Below are positions 50,462 to 59,743 of a stretch of DNA of 64,000 nucleotides, one piece after another. The stretch is from Pseudolysobacter antarcticus (lineage in GTDB: Bacteria; Pseudomonadota; Gammaproteobacteria; Xanthomonadales; Rhodanobacteraceae). The translations under genes were made by a program, and so were the position numbers. Below the pieces are notes generated by a model. That model did no database searches, was not told the DNA's origin, and saw nothing but the letters and a program-made list of their open reading frames with translations. Location: NCBI RefSeq assembly GCF_004168365.1, contig NZ_CP035704.1, positions 4,092,001 to 4,156,000 on the forward strand, given 5' to 3'. Position 1 is the first letter of the stretch. Each line of letters starts with the position of its first letter.

Positions 50462-51337
50462 TCAGACCGCCGGAAGGCCCCAGCTTGCTGCCAGCGGATA
50501 AAACGATCGCGGCCTGTAGCCGAAATCGTGCGCCGCCGCGGAGTTATCCGCGACCAGATCGTGCCGTAAACGCGTTATTGACGTCACCGAAACCGCACCG
50601 AATTTTGCGTTGCCACGCAACAACAGGGCCGCACGCAATAACCACGAAGGCAGTGGCAACGGCAACACGTTTTTTGGCAGTCCAGCCCCAATGCGCCAGC
50701 AAACTGCGCGAAAGCTGAGCTGTTCGCCGCCACCGAGCGGATAAATTTTGCCGAAACTGAGCGGACAATCCAGCACCGCGATACAGGCGTCGGCTAGATC
50801 CTCGGCATGCACGGGTTGGCGCAGCCCGGTCGCTGCCAACGGAATGGGCAGCACATGCCAGCGTGAGGCGAACCGCGCCAGCGGCGTGAGGCTGCGATCC
50901 AGCCCGGCGCCATAGATCAGGGTCGGGCGAAAAATCGTGATCGCGATGTCGTGCGCATGACCCAGCGCCAGCAATTGCTGTTCACTATCGTGAAGCCGTG
51001 CGGCGAGTTCTCGTTCGGCCGGATCAAGCGACTCACGTTTACTTTCTGCGCTCATCGAACTGAAGGCGATGATGCGATGCAGTGCCGCCGGTCGATCGCG
51101 CTGCAGCCAAGCCACTAGCGCATCCAGCGGCCCGAGACTGATCAGGGTTTCGATCTGATCGAGCGCGGGCATCTCAGCATGCAAATCCGCGCGCAACCAC
51201 GCCGGATTTGCCGCATCGTCAGAAGACGGCGCATGGCGACTTAGTGCGAGCACGGACTTGCCCGCGCTGCATAATTTCGGCAGCAGGAAACGCCCAATCT
51301 GGCCGCTCGCGCCGAGTACCGCAATATCGTGTTTCAT
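50462..51337 (-). CDS. NAD(P)-dependent epimerase/reductase-like protein
   Basis: 291 residues, extended-SDR/atypical SDR fold. The dinucleotide-binding motif is 'IAVLGASGQIGRFLLPKL' at the N-terminus; 'IIAFSSMSAESKRESLDPAE' and 'TIFRPTLIYGAGLDRSLTPL' are the usual substrate-side blocks, but the classical YxxxK pair is not evident (the region reads HDSEQQLL). It is therefore probably a catalytically diverged NAD-binding protein of the NDUFA9/YfcH-like type. The Met at 51337 is chosen because the Rossmann strand begins there. Confidence 0.8.
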   Translation of the reverse strand: MKHDIAVLGASGQIGRFLLPKLCSAGKSVLALSRHAPSSDDAANPAWLRADLHAEMPALDQIETLISLGPLDALVAWLQRDRPAALHRIIAFSSMSAESKRESLDPAERELAARLHDSEQQLLALGHAHDIAITIFRPTLIYGAGLDRSLTPLARFASRWHVLPIPLAATGLRQPVHAEDLADACIAVLDCPLSFGKIYPLGGGEQLSFRAVCWRIGAGLPKNVLPLPLPSWLLRAALLLRGNAKFGAVSVTSITRLRHDLVADNSAAAHDFGYRPRSFYPLAASWGLPAV

Positions 51338-51582
51338 GGCGTAATGAGCCGCGTCATGCGGTTGCACGCCAATTTGTCTGGTTTCGCGCCAGACTGGGCG
51401 TTGGGCAGCGTCATTCCCGATAACTCCTTACGCATCAGCGCTGCGCAAACGAACATTGTAATCGCCAAACCGGGCGTGTGGCTGCTGCCGTTCGCCACTC
51501 GCATCGCATGGCGTGCGCTGCACTGCCAAAGTCGCGAAACGCATGCTAATGTGCGCGCGTCTCAGGCCAACAAGAGTGACCC

Positions 51583-51915
51583 ATGATCGCACGCGTCTGG
51601 CGCGGCATGACCGGCAAGGATCAGGCGGACGATTACCTCGCCTACCTGCGCGAGACCGGCCTGAAAGACTACGGCAAAACTCCCGGCCATCTCGGCGCGT
51701 TTGTCGTGCGCCGCGATCAGGGCGAGCACTGCGATATCCAGATTATCTCGTTATGGCAATCGATGGACGCGGTGCGCGCGTTCGCCGGAGAAAACGCGGA
51801 TCAATCGGTGTACTACCCGGACGACCGCCAGTACCTGCTCGACATGGAGCCGCTGGTGCGGCATTACGACGTTTCGGATTTCGATGTTTCGGGATTTATC
51901 GCCGGAGCGAAATAA
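51583..51915 (+). CDS. Antibiotic biosynthesis monooxygenase (ABM)-fold protein
   Basis: 110 residues. 'MIARVWRGMTGKDQADDYLA' opening, 'LGAFVVRRDQGEHCDIQIIS' and 'LWQSMDAVRAFAGENADQSV' followed by 'YYPDDRQYLLDMEPLVRHYD' give the dimeric alpha+beta barrel pattern of ABM-like proteins. Family members include heme-degrading and quinone-forming monooxygenases as well as many of unknown role. It is a single gene with a start at ATG 51583. No partner is visible. Confidence 0.85.
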   Translation: MIARVWRGMTGKDQADDYLAYLRETGLKDYGKTPGHLGAFVVRRDQGEHCDIQIISLWQSMDAVRAFAGENADQSVYYPDDRQYLLDMEPLVRHYDVSDFDVSGFIAGAK

Positions 51916-51974
51916 GCGCGGCAAAAAATCACGCGCTTTCTCGCTAGCTGGATATCATAAATTACAAAACAAAC

Positions 51975-52006
51975 CGCAGGTCGCGGCTAACCCACCGCAA
52001 CCTGCG
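51975..52006. terminator. Hairpin between convergent ABM and GST genes
   Basis: CGCAGGTCGCGG (51975-51986) pairs with CCGCAACCTGCG (51995-52006), 11 of 12 positions, with an 8-base loop. A smaller stem AAGCGCG/CGCGCTT (51914-51938) overlaps the end of the ABM gene. It probably ends both converging transcripts. Confidence 0.65.
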
Positions 52007-52014
52007 TTGGACGA

Positions 52015-52632
52015 TTACGCCGCTTTGCTCACATCGGCTTCTGCGGCGATGGCGGCCTTGACCGCAGCGCGTGCGCCGACGCGCTCGTAAAACTTTGCGA
52101 TCGACGGCCACTGGTTCAGATCGATCGCAAAATGCTTTGACCAGCCCAGCACGGTGAACAAATACGCATCGGCAACAGTGAACTGTGAGCCGAGCAGGTA
52201 ATCGTGTTTCTCCAGCGTCGTGGCGATCTCGCCCAAGCGCACGAACAACTTGTTTTTGAAAATCGCACGAACGTCATCGGGCAACGCCGAATTGAACAGC
52301 GGACTGAAACCCTTGTGGATTTCGGTCGAGATGAAATTCAGCATTTCCTGCAAACGCGAACGCTCGAACGTGCCATTCGCCGGCGCGAGTTTCGCTTCCG
52401 GTTTCAGGTCAGCCAGATATTGCACGATAGCCACGCCTTCGGTCAGCACCTGCCCGTTATCCAGCTGCAGCGCCGGGATATAACCCTTCGGATTCAGCGC
52501 AAGAAAATCGGCGCCGTCGGGCGTCTTCTTGGTCTTCATGTTTATCGGGATCAGATCGAACGGCAAACCGAGTTCATGCAGCACGATATTCGGCGACAGC
52601 GAGCAGGCGCCGGGTGAGATAAATAATTTCAT
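52015..52632 (-). CDS. gstA: Glutathione S-transferase (beta class)
   Basis: 205 residues, full length. Cys10 in MKLFISPGACSLS is the catalytic cysteine of beta-class bacterial GSTs; 'NPKGYIPALQLDNGQVLTEG' holds the cis-Pro and the glutathione-binding TEG (Glu/Ser) site; the C-terminal helical domain contains 'GSQFTVADAYLFTVLGWSKH'. It would conjugate glutathione to electrophiles or reduce peroxides in the cytosol. The start ATG 52632 has GGAGATCACATG upstream. It is transcribed alone. Confidence 0.95.
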   Translation of the reverse strand: MKLFISPGACSLSPNIVLHELGLPFDLIPINMKTKKTPDGADFLALNPKGYIPALQLDNGQVLTEGVAIVQYLADLKPEAKLAPANGTFERSRLQEMLNFISTEIHKGFSPLFNSALPDDVRAIFKNKLFVRLGEIATTLEKHDYLLGSQFTVADAYLFTVLGWSKHFAIDLNQWPSIAKFYERVGARAAVKAAIAAEADVSKAA

Positions 52633-52861
52633 GTGATCTCCTTGATGGAATGCGCCAGTTTCGACGCGAAGTTGTCAAAGTGAGGCCGATGCAACCTGTG
52701 CACCGCCGACTTGTTTCAGGTTGGGATGCGCGTGCGAGAATCAAGAGTCGAAATGTAAGGATCGGCAAAGGTCGCGAGACCGTACACGCGCATGCCACGA
52801 CAAAGACAGACAAAGTGGGCGCGCTACTCTTTGCCTACCCTGCTTGGCCTCGTCATATTCA

Positions 52862-53404
52862 TCACATCGTTTCCGCCCTGAGCAATTTGGCAACGAAATA
52901 CGCAAGATCATCCTGATAGCCGTGCGAGCCGATTTCGTGCAATTTCGTCTTGATCCATTGCTCGTCGAACAATCGCCAGCCATTCTTTTTGAAGTATTGC
53001 TGCATCGCTGGTCTATCGGTCTTTTTGGCGATATGGGCGGCAGCCATGCATAAAGTTGGCTTGGCGATGCTCTGAGTCAGGCCAGCCTCGTGGAATTGAT
53101 TGGCTAGCGAATTCAGGACAACTTCACGCGTTTGTGCCTCAGAAAAGAGCTTGTAGGTTTTCGGTGAATCGAATGCGTCTTTGCGAAATACCACTCCAGT
53201 CGAATCAAGGAGAGATTTGCATTCGACGGCCAACAATTCCTTACTTTTTGGGCGGTATGCAACGAGATCGATATCCCAGCGTGGAGTCGTCGGGCGGCCG
53301 ATCGCTCGCTTTTCATCAGGCGATAAATTCACTTTTACATTTGTGGATGTCCAGTAGCCACAATGGTTAAAGATAGTCGCCATCAGAGTTTCAAAAGCAT
53401 GCAT
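52862..53404 (-). CDS. PD-(D/E)XK nuclease-like protein, unknown role
   Basis: 180 residues. 'RWDIDLVAYRPKSKELLAVE' followed by CKS contains the D-x(n)-E-x-K core of the restriction-endonuclease-like fold (Asp in DIDL, Glu and Lys in VECKS). The N-terminus 'AFETLMATIFNHCGYWTSTN' is typical of Mrr/YraN-like openings where the first helix packs on the active site. The rest is helical. It could be a restriction, repair or defence nuclease. No methylase, helicase or partner is adjacent. The downstream flank on the minus strand is 230 bp of gene-free sequence before gstA. Codon use is less biased than that of its neighbours. Confidence 0.7.
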   Translation of the reverse strand: MHAFETLMATIFNHCGYWTSTNVKVNLSPDEKRAIGRPTTPRWDIDLVAYRPKSKELLAVECKSLLDSTGVVFRKDAFDSPKTYKLFSEAQTREVVLNSLANQFHEAGLTQSIAKPTLCMAAAHIAKKTDRPAMQQYFKKNGWRLFDEQWIKTKLHEIGSHGYQDDLAYFVAKLLRAETM

Positions 53405-53415
53405 AAGTTTTTCGC

Positions 53416-55224
53416 TTATTTCCGCTTCGGAATATACAAATCCGTAATCGTACCTTCGTAGACTTCCGCAGCCATACCGACCGATTCCGACAAGGTCGGA
53501 TGCGGATGAATCGTCAAGCCGATATCGGCGGCTTCGGCGCCCATTTCTATCGCGAGCGCCACCTCGGAAATCAGATCACCCGCGTTCGGCCCGGTGATTC
53601 CCGCGCCGATGATGCGGTGCGTGGCTTCGTCGAAAATCAGCTTGGTGAAACCTTCGGTGCGGTTGATGCCGATCGCGCGGCCCGAGGCTGCATACGGGAA
53701 CACACCCTTGCCGTAAGCGATGCCGGATTTTTTTGCCTCGGATTCAGTGACGCCGACCCACGCCACTTCGGGATCGGTATACGCCACGCTCGGAATTACG
53801 CGCGCGACGAATTCGCTTTTTTGTCCGGCGCAAACCTCGGCGGCGACTTTGCCTTCGTGCGTGGCCTTGTGCGCGAGCATCGGATTGCCGACAAGATCGC
53901 CGATCGCAAAGATGTGCGCGACGTTGGTGCGCATCTGTTTGTCGACCGCGATAAAGCCGCGATCGCTGACCTGCACGCCGGCAGCTTCGGCGCCAATCTT
54001 CCCGCCGTTCGGCGAGCGCCCCACCGCGACCAGCACACGATCATACACCTGCGGCTCGGGCGCTTTTTCGCCTTCGAACGTGACCTTGAGACCTTTTTTC
54101 TCCGACTCGATCTTGGTCACCTTGGTCTTGAGGAAAATGCCTTCGTAGCGTTTGCCGAGTCGCGTCGCCAGTGGTTTTACCAGATCGACATCTGCGCCCG
54201 GCATAAGTTGATCGAGCAACTCGACCACGGTGACTTTCGCGCCGAGCGCCTCGAACACGCAGGCCATTTCCAGACCGATGATGCCGCCACCGACCACGAG
54301 CAAACGTTGCGGAATTTCTTCGAGCAACAACGCGTCGGTCGAATCCATCAAGCGTTTGTCTTCCCACGGCAAACCCGGCAATTTCACCGCCTGACTGCCC
54401 GCCGCGATGATGCATTTTTCGAAGCACACGATTTTTTTGCCATCGGCGGTTTCGACTTCGATCTCGTTCGCCGAAATGAATTTTCCGTTGCCGTGCACGC
54501 GTGTCACTTTGCGCTGTTTAGCCATGCCGGCAAGGCCACCGGTGAGTTTGGCGACCACACCATTCTTGTACGAACGCAATTTATCGAGCGTGATTTTCGG
54601 TGGTCCGAATTCGATGCCGAGCTCGCTCGAATGCGCGGCTTCGTCGATCACGCGCGCCGCATGCAGCAACGCCTTCGACGGAATGCAGCCAACGTTGAGA
54701 CACACGCCACCAAGCGTGTCGTAGCGTTCGATCAGCACGACATTCTGATCCAGATCGGCCGCACGAAACGCTGCCGTGTAACCGCCCGGGCCGGAGCCGA
54801 GCACCGCAACCTGGCATTCAAAATCAGCCTTGCGCCCCGAATTTGCGGCCGCTTGCGGCGCGCTAGTCTGTGCATCCATTGGCGCACTTGCGCTCGCCGC
54901 GGGCGCGGCTTGCAGCGTCGGCGCAGGCGCGGGTTTTGCTGCTTCAGTTTTCGCGGGCGTAGCTGCCGGACTCGCGCCCGCGCTTGCAACTTCGAGCACC
55001 GCGACCACCACGCCTTCGGACACTTCATCGCCGATCTTGACGCGCAGTTCCTTGACCACGCCCGCCGCACTCGACGGCACTTCCATCGTCGCCTTGTCGG
55101 ATTCCAGTGTTAGCAAACCCTGATCCTTGACCACGCTATCGCCGACCTTGACCAGCAATTCGATGACCGGAATATTTTTGTAGTTGCCTACGTCTGGGAC
55201 TTTGATTTCTAAAAATTGTGCCAT
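53416..55224 (-). CDS. lpdA: Dihydrolipoyl dehydrogenase with N-terminal lipoyl domain (PDH E3)
   Basis: 602 residues. A lipoyl domain (1-80, acceptor Lys44 in ESDKATMEVP) and an Ala/Pro linker (about 80-135) precede the flavoprotein: FAD motif 'VAVLGSGPGGYTAAFRAADL', redox disulfide 'GGVCLNVGCIPSKALLHA', NAD motif 'LLVVGGGIIGLEMACVFEAL' and C-terminal 'TIHPHPTLSESVGMAAE' with the catalytic His. It reoxidises dihydrolipoamide of pyruvate dehydrogenase. The lipoyl fusion is known in Neisseria, Xanthomonas and relatives. It follows aceF (67-bp gap) in one operon; aceE is not upstream here. Confidence 0.96.
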   Translation of the reverse strand: MAQFLEIKVPDVGNYKNIPVIELLVKVGDSVVKDQGLLTLESDKATMEVPSSAAGVVKELRVKIGDEVSEGVVVAVLEVASAGASPAATPAKTEAAKPAPAPTLQAAPAASASAPMDAQTSAPQAAANSGRKADFECQVAVLGSGPGGYTAAFRAADLDQNVVLIERYDTLGGVCLNVGCIPSKALLHAARVIDEAAHSSELGIEFGPPKITLDKLRSYKNGVVAKLTGGLAGMAKQRKVTRVHGNGKFISANEIEVETADGKKIVCFEKCIIAAGSQAVKLPGLPWEDKRLMDSTDALLLEEIPQRLLVVGGGIIGLEMACVFEALGAKVTVVELLDQLMPGADVDLVKPLATRLGKRYEGIFLKTKVTKIESEKKGLKVTFEGEKAPEPQVYDRVLVAVGRSPNGGKIGAEAAGVQVSDRGFIAVDKQMRTNVAHIFAIGDLVGNPMLAHKATHEGKVAAEVCAGQKSEFVARVIPSVAYTDPEVAWVGVTESEAKKSGIAYGKGVFPYAASGRAIGINRTEGFTKLIFDEATHRIIGAGITGPNAGDLISEVALAIEMGAEAADIGLTIHPHPTLSESVGMAAEVYEGTITDLYIPKRK

Positions 55225-55291
55225 GTCGCTGCTCCGGAAATTGCTGTTGCTGCGCTATTGCGCTTGGGATACGCCCCGCTACATTTCACTG

Positions 55292-56704
55292 TCACAGCAG
55301 CACGCGCCGCATGTCCGCAAGAAGTTGTCCAAGATACGCCGTGAAACGCGCTGCCGATGCACCATCGATCACACGATGGTCGTAGCTCAACGACAGCGGC
55401 AGGATCAGGCGCGGCGAAAACTCTTTGCCGTTCCAGACGGGTTTGATGACCGATTTCGAGACGCCGAGAATTGCCACCTCCGGCGCGTTGACGATCGGCG
55501 TGAACGCGGTGCCGCCGATGCCGCCGAGACTCGAAATCGAGATGCAGCCGCCTTGCATGTCGGCCGGCCCAAGCTTGCCGTCGCGCGCTTTCGCCGCGAG
55601 CGCGGAAGATTCCTGCGCGATCTCGACCACGCCTTTTTTATCGGCATCTTTCAGCACCGGCACAACTAGGCCGTTGGGTGTGTCGGCGGCGAATCCGATG
55701 TTGAAATATTTCTTCAACACCAGGTTGTCACCGCTCGCATCGAGCGACGAATTGAAGTCCGGATATTTCTTCAGCGCGGCCACACACGCCTTGATCAGGA
55801 ACGCGAGCATCGTGACCTTGACGCCGGATTTTTCGTTTTCCTTGTTCAGCGAAATACGCAGCGCTTCGAGATCGGTGATGTCGGCGTCGTCGAATTGCGT
55901 GACGTGCGGAATCATCACCCAGTTGCGCGCGAGATTGGCGCCGGAAATCTTGTTGATGCGCGAGCGCGGTTTGGTTTCGGTCTCGCCGAATTTGCTGAAA
56001 TCGACTTGCGGCCACGGCAGCAGATTGAGTCCGACACCGCCGCCGGATGGCGCCGCCGCGCTGCTCGCTTTCGGCTGTGCCAGCGCGTGCTTGACGAAAG
56101 CCTGCACGTCTTCGCGCGTGATGCGCTCCTTGCGCCCACTGCCCGTGACCTTGTCGAGATCGACGCCGAGTTCGCGCGCGAACAAGCGCACCGCCGGACT
56201 GGCATACGCGACCTTGTCGGGCATCACCGAACTCGCATCAAAACTTACCGGCGGCGTACGTGGACCGGAGATTTCGCCGTCGATTTCGTGGTTGACGACT
56301 TCGGTGGTGGCAGGTGCAGCGGGTGCGGCAGCAACGGCTGCTGCGACAGGCGCAGCTGGTGCTGGCGTAGCAGATTTGGCGGCAGGTGCAGCGACCGCAG
56401 GCGCGGGTGTAGGCGCAGTCGGCGCTGCTGCCTTGGCGGCCGGCGGTGCGGCCGCGGCAGCGGCATCCGCGACTTCGATCATCGCAACGACCGTGCCTTC
56501 GGAAACTTCATCGCCAAGTTTGACCTTGAGTTCGGTCACGACGCCAGCAAACGGCGCAGGCACTTCCATCGTTGCCTTGTCCGATTCCAGCGTGACCAGG
56601 GCTTGATCCTTGGTCACGGTTTCGCCGACCTTCACCAGCAACTCGATCACTGGAATATTCTTGTAGTTGCCGACGTCCGGCACCTTGACTGCTTGCGTGG
56701 CCAT
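55292..56704 (-). CDS. aceF: Pyruvate dehydrogenase E2, dihydrolipoyl acetyltransferase
   Basis: 470 residues. One lipoyl domain (1-78, Lys43 in ESDKATMEVP), a long Ala/Pro linker (about 80-150), a peripheral-subunit-binding domain ('ASPAVRLFARELGVDLDKVT') and the catalytic core with the active site 'SLSYDHRVIDGASAARF' (His and Asp of DHRxxDG). It transfers acetyl groups from lipoyl to CoA. It is immediately upstream of lpdA. Its lipoyl domain shares long identical stretches with that of LpdA, such as VPDVGNYKNIPVIELLVKVG. The gene upstream on the other strand is unrelated, so aceE must be elsewhere. Confidence 0.96.
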   Translation of the reverse strand: MATQAVKVPDVGNYKNIPVIELLVKVGETVTKDQALVTLESDKATMEVPAPFAGVVTELKVKLGDEVSEGTVVAMIEVADAAAAAAPPAAKAAAPTAPTPAPAVAAPAAKSATPAPAAPVAAAVAAAPAAPATTEVVNHEIDGEISGPRTPPVSFDASSVMPDKVAYASPAVRLFARELGVDLDKVTGSGRKERITREDVQAFVKHALAQPKASSAAAPSGGGVGLNLLPWPQVDFSKFGETETKPRSRINKISGANLARNWVMIPHVTQFDDADITDLEALRISLNKENEKSGVKVTMLAFLIKACVAALKKYPDFNSSLDASGDNLVLKKYFNIGFAADTPNGLVVPVLKDADKKGVVEIAQESSALAAKARDGKLGPADMQGGCISISSLGGIGGTAFTPIVNAPEVAILGVSKSVIKPVWNGKEFSPRLILPLSLSYDHRVIDGASAARFTAYLGQLLADMRRVLL

Positions 56705-56936
56705 GCTGACTCCTGCTGCGGCGCCGTCGCTGTGCGGCGCGATTCCCTATTGTCACCACTGCGGGCGATTCGCGCTAGCGGCAACGGCGAAATTTGTCGG
56801 CGCAATTTGTCGGCACGATTGCGGCCAAGCGCGCGCGGCGAGTCGGTGCGCGCATGCAATGAATCGTAAATGCGATCGTTGTGGCGATACCTGCGTGGGA
56901 TAATCGCGATCTCCAGAAGTTGCCAACGCCGCCACC

Positions 56937-57701
56937 ATGCCCAACGATTTGCTGAGTACTGCGCTGATTCTTGTTTCGGGATTTCTCGCCGGTGCGCTGA
57001 ATGCCGTGGCCGGCGGCGGTAGTTTTCTGACGTTTCCGGCATTGGTGTTTGCAGGTGTGCCGCCGGTGATCGCCAACGCCACCAGCACCGTGGCGCTATT
57101 GCCGGCGACGTTCACCAGCGCGTGGGCGTATCGCCGCGATCTCGCCAGTGCATCGAACAAATTGCCGCTGCGGCCGTTCATCATTGTGAGTGTGCTCGGC
57201 GGCGCGCTCGGTGCGTGGCTGTTGTTGCGCACGCCGGACTCGACCTTCGAAGTGATCGTGCCGTGGTTGCTGTTGTTCGCCACGGTGATTTTCACGTTCG
57301 GCCGCACGTTGTCGGCACGCATCCGCCAGCGCGTGCAGATCGGCTTGGTCACGCTGGTGCTCACGCAAAGCCTGATCGGCATTTACGGCGGATATTTCGG
57401 CGGCGGCATCGGCATTCTGATGCTGGCGATGCTCGGCCTGTATGGGCTCGACGACATGCATGCGATGAACGGCATGAAGACGATTCTAAGCGGCTGCATG
57501 AACGTGATCGCCGGACTGATTTTTATCATCAAGGGCGCCGTCTGGTGGGATCACGCGTCGCTGATGCTGCTCGCCGCGATCGTCGGCGGCTGGGCCGGGC
57601 CCGTGCTGGCGCGACGTGTTCCACCAGAGCGGTTACGCCTATTTGTTTCGTTCGTCGGTATCACAATGACGGTGTATTTTTTCTGGCGTACTTATCACTG
57701 A
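56937..57701 (+). CDS. TSUP-family (TauE/SafE) membrane permease
   Basis: 254 residues with about eight transmembrane segments. The family signatures are 'GFLAGALNAVAGGGSFLTFP' and 'NATSTVALLPATFTSAWAYR' in the first half and 'GIYGGYFGGGIGILMLAMLG' in the second, the two inverted TSUP repeats. TSUP permeases export sulfite or sulfonates or import organic anions; the substrate here is unknown and it is far from the cys operon. The start is ATG 56937. It diverges from aceF. Confidence 0.9.
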   Translation: MPNDLLSTALILVSGFLAGALNAVAGGGSFLTFPALVFAGVPPVIANATSTVALLPATFTSAWAYRRDLASASNKLPLRPFIIVSVLGGALGAWLLLRTPDSTFEVIVPWLLLFATVIFTFGRTLSARIRQRVQIGLVTLVLTQSLIGIYGGYFGGGIGILMLAMLGLYGLDDMHAMNGMKTILSGCMNVIAGLIFIIKGAVWWDHASLMLLAAIVGGWAGPVLARRVPPERLRLFVSFVGITMTVYFFWRTYH

Positions 57702-57743
57702 GTATTGAGGTCAGCGCTCAACAAAAAAGCCAGCAGAAAATAA

Positions 57744-58130
57744 TCAGACCGCTGGCGATTTTATAAATGGCACGAGTAGAGATATTGAAGGAAGAATGGT
57801 CGGCGCGGCCTCTCCGTCGATAGACCACACCTCCAGTCCCGCCAGCAAAGAATCGCACGCGAAAACAAACGCTCCAAAAAGATTGCCGCGATCGTCTTGC
57901 CACCGAAAATCAGAGAGTATTTTCATCCCGGCGTTTTCGGAGCGCTCACCGCAGATTGAAAAATTTATGCTTGCGCAGCCACACGCGCAGCACGAAGACA
58001 CCTTCGCCAGCTCCAACTGAGGTAAATACGCGGCAGCATCTGCATCACCATTCATTAGCAGCCACTGCACCAAGACAAACTCGGCACCCGTCATAAGTTC
58101 GGCTTTCAATGACTCGGAGACTTGTATCAT
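57744..58130 (-). CDS. Conserved hypothetical protein with CxCGCxS cluster
   Basis: 128 residues. The centre reads 'LELAKVSSCCACGCASINFS', a Cys-rich loop found in a widespread family of small uncharacterised proteins, followed by a beta-rich part ('FVFACDSLLAGLEVWSIDGE'). The CxCGC motif could bind a metal, but no ligand is known. It lies between the TSUP permease and the M48 peptidase. The ATG at 58130 is the only reasonable start. Confidence 0.72.
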   Translation of the reverse strand: MIQVSESLKAELMTGAEFVLVQWLLMNGDADAAAYLPQLELAKVSSCCACGCASINFSICGERSENAGMKILSDFRWQDDRGNLFGAFVFACDSLLAGLEVWSIDGEAAPTILPSISLLVPFIKSPAV

Positions 58131-58200
58131 TCATGATTTCGTTCTCGGCACGAGCAGGACGAACAATCCGTCCTGCTCGTGCACTTCGATACGAATTTGC

Positions 58201-59553
58201 TTATTGCGCCAGCGGCGCCGCCGCCGGCAACGTCGCGTTGGCCGTGGCGTTATCCTGATTTTCCTTGAGCCACAACATCGACGCATGCACGCGCGTGTAG
58301 CCGCTCGGATGATCGTAGAACATGACTTCTTCGAGCGCGCCCGGACGCAGTTTGCGATACGTGCTCAAACGCATCGCGGCCATCGCAAATCCATTTGGTT
58401 CGCGTGCGGCATTCAGGCCATACGCATCGGCCTCGGCTTCCGCTTGGCGTGTGATCGAATTCATGAGCGGCGTGGCGAGAAAAAAGAACAGCGACAGGAT
58501 CGCCGTCGCCAGCGGCAGTGCTGCCGGATCGCCGCGATTTTCCAGCCCGAGTCGACGTCCCCAGCGCGCTAGCGACCAATCGAATACGCGATGCGTGATC
58601 CAGAAACCCAAGGTCAGCACAAGTGTGAAATAGATCACCAGCCGCAACGAATGATTGAGCACGTAATGCCCCATCTCGTGGCCGAGCACAGCCTTGATTT
58701 CGGGTAGTGAGGTTTTGTTGAGCAGATTGTCATTCAACGATACGCGCGTGGTATTGAGGAAACCCGAGACGTTGGCGCTGACTCGCGTGGTCTGGCGCGA
58801 GGCATCGAACTCGACCACGTTTTCGGTCGGGATCTGATTGGCGCGTGCGAGCGACATCACCGCTTCGCGTGCGGGACCGGCGCGCAACGGTTTGTAGTCG
58901 TTGAACAACGGCGAGATCAGCACCGGCGCAATCATCGCCATCAGCAACGCAAATACAAAACCGATGCCGCTGGCCCACAACCACCAGCGCGCGCCGGCGC
59001 GGCGCACCGCCGCATAAACCAGCGCCAGCACTAACGGGCCGGCGATCAAACTTACGATCAAGTCTTTCAGTTCGTCTCCGAACCAGCCGCCGAAACCCTG
59101 CGTGGCCAGTCCGTATTGATGTTCGCGCACAAACCCTTGGTAGATATCCAGCGGCAGGCTCAACAGAAAACCGACTACCAGCCATTGCGCGATGTACAAC
59201 ATCGTGTTCAACCAGGTGCGCTGCGTGATGCGTCGCGCGATATCGCGCAAACGCTGCGAAATGCCGCCCCACAGCAACAGCGCACTAACCGCCAGGCCAT
59301 ACAGCAGACCCCACAGTTGCAGCCAATAGCCGCCTTCAAAATAGTCGTTGGACAGCGCACGTTGTTCCGGCGTGAGCAGATTGAGATACGCCTCGGTGGC
59401 GCGATCGACATCGAAATTCGGACTCGGCCGTGCTGCATCGGGAATTTGCAGTCCGGGCGGGAAATCGCGCGCGATCGGCGCCTCCGCGTGCACCGTATTA
59501 CAACTCAGCAACACGACCAGCGCGAGCAGCATTACCTGGAACAACGTTTTCAT
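58201..59553 (-). CDS. M48-family (Ste24-like) membrane metallopeptidase
   Basis: 450 residues with a signal-like first segment (MKTLFQVMLLALVVLLSCNTVHA) and about six further transmembrane helices. The zinc site HEMGH (about 291-295, 'KAVLGHEMGHYVLNHSLR') and third ligand Glu in 'RQAEAEADAYGLNAA' are intact. The layout 'DIYQGFVREHQYGLATQGFG' is typical of CAAX-protease/Ste24-like enzymes. In bacteria it probably degrades misfolded membrane proteins. The start is ATG 59553. Single gene. Confidence 0.92.
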   Translation of the reverse strand: MKTLFQVMLLALVVLLSCNTVHAEAPIARDFPPGLQIPDAARPSPNFDVDRATEAYLNLLTPEQRALSNDYFEGGYWLQLWGLLYGLAVSALLLWGGISQRLRDIARRITQRTWLNTMLYIAQWLVVGFLLSLPLDIYQGFVREHQYGLATQGFGGWFGDELKDLIVSLIAGPLVLALVYAAVRRAGARWWLWASGIGFVFALLMAMIAPVLISPLFNDYKPLRAGPAREAVMSLARANQIPTENVVEFDASRQTTRVSANVSGFLNTTRVSLNDNLLNKTSLPEIKAVLGHEMGHYVLNHSLRLVIYFTLVLTLGFWITHRVFDWSLARWGRRLGLENRGDPAALPLATAILSLFFFLATPLMNSITRQAEAEADAYGLNAAREPNGFAMAAMRLSTYRKLRPGALEEVMFYDHPSGYTRVHASMLWLKENQDNATANATLPAAAPLAQ

Positions 59554-59743
59554 GCGTGCACCTCAATGATTTGGATAGGGCCGACACTAGCGCCCCCACG
59601 GCAATGTCAGAGCGGCAATTGTGCACGATTGCGTGCCGTGCGGGAGTGCGATGTGTCATGCATCGATCGATGCGGCAGCGGCATACCCCGGACTAACAGC
59701 AGTTCGGCTAAGATTGGCGTTCCAACCTTCAGGAGCGTGCGTC

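Noticed and set aside
53500-55113. A 537-codon plus-strand open frame
   Set aside because: It lies fully antisense to lpdA, whose motifs are complete. The antisense product has no recognisable features.
55425-56606. A 393-codon plus-strand open frame antisense to aceF
   Set aside because: It is a low-complexity Ala/Gly mirror of the Ala/Pro linker of E2 and not a gene.
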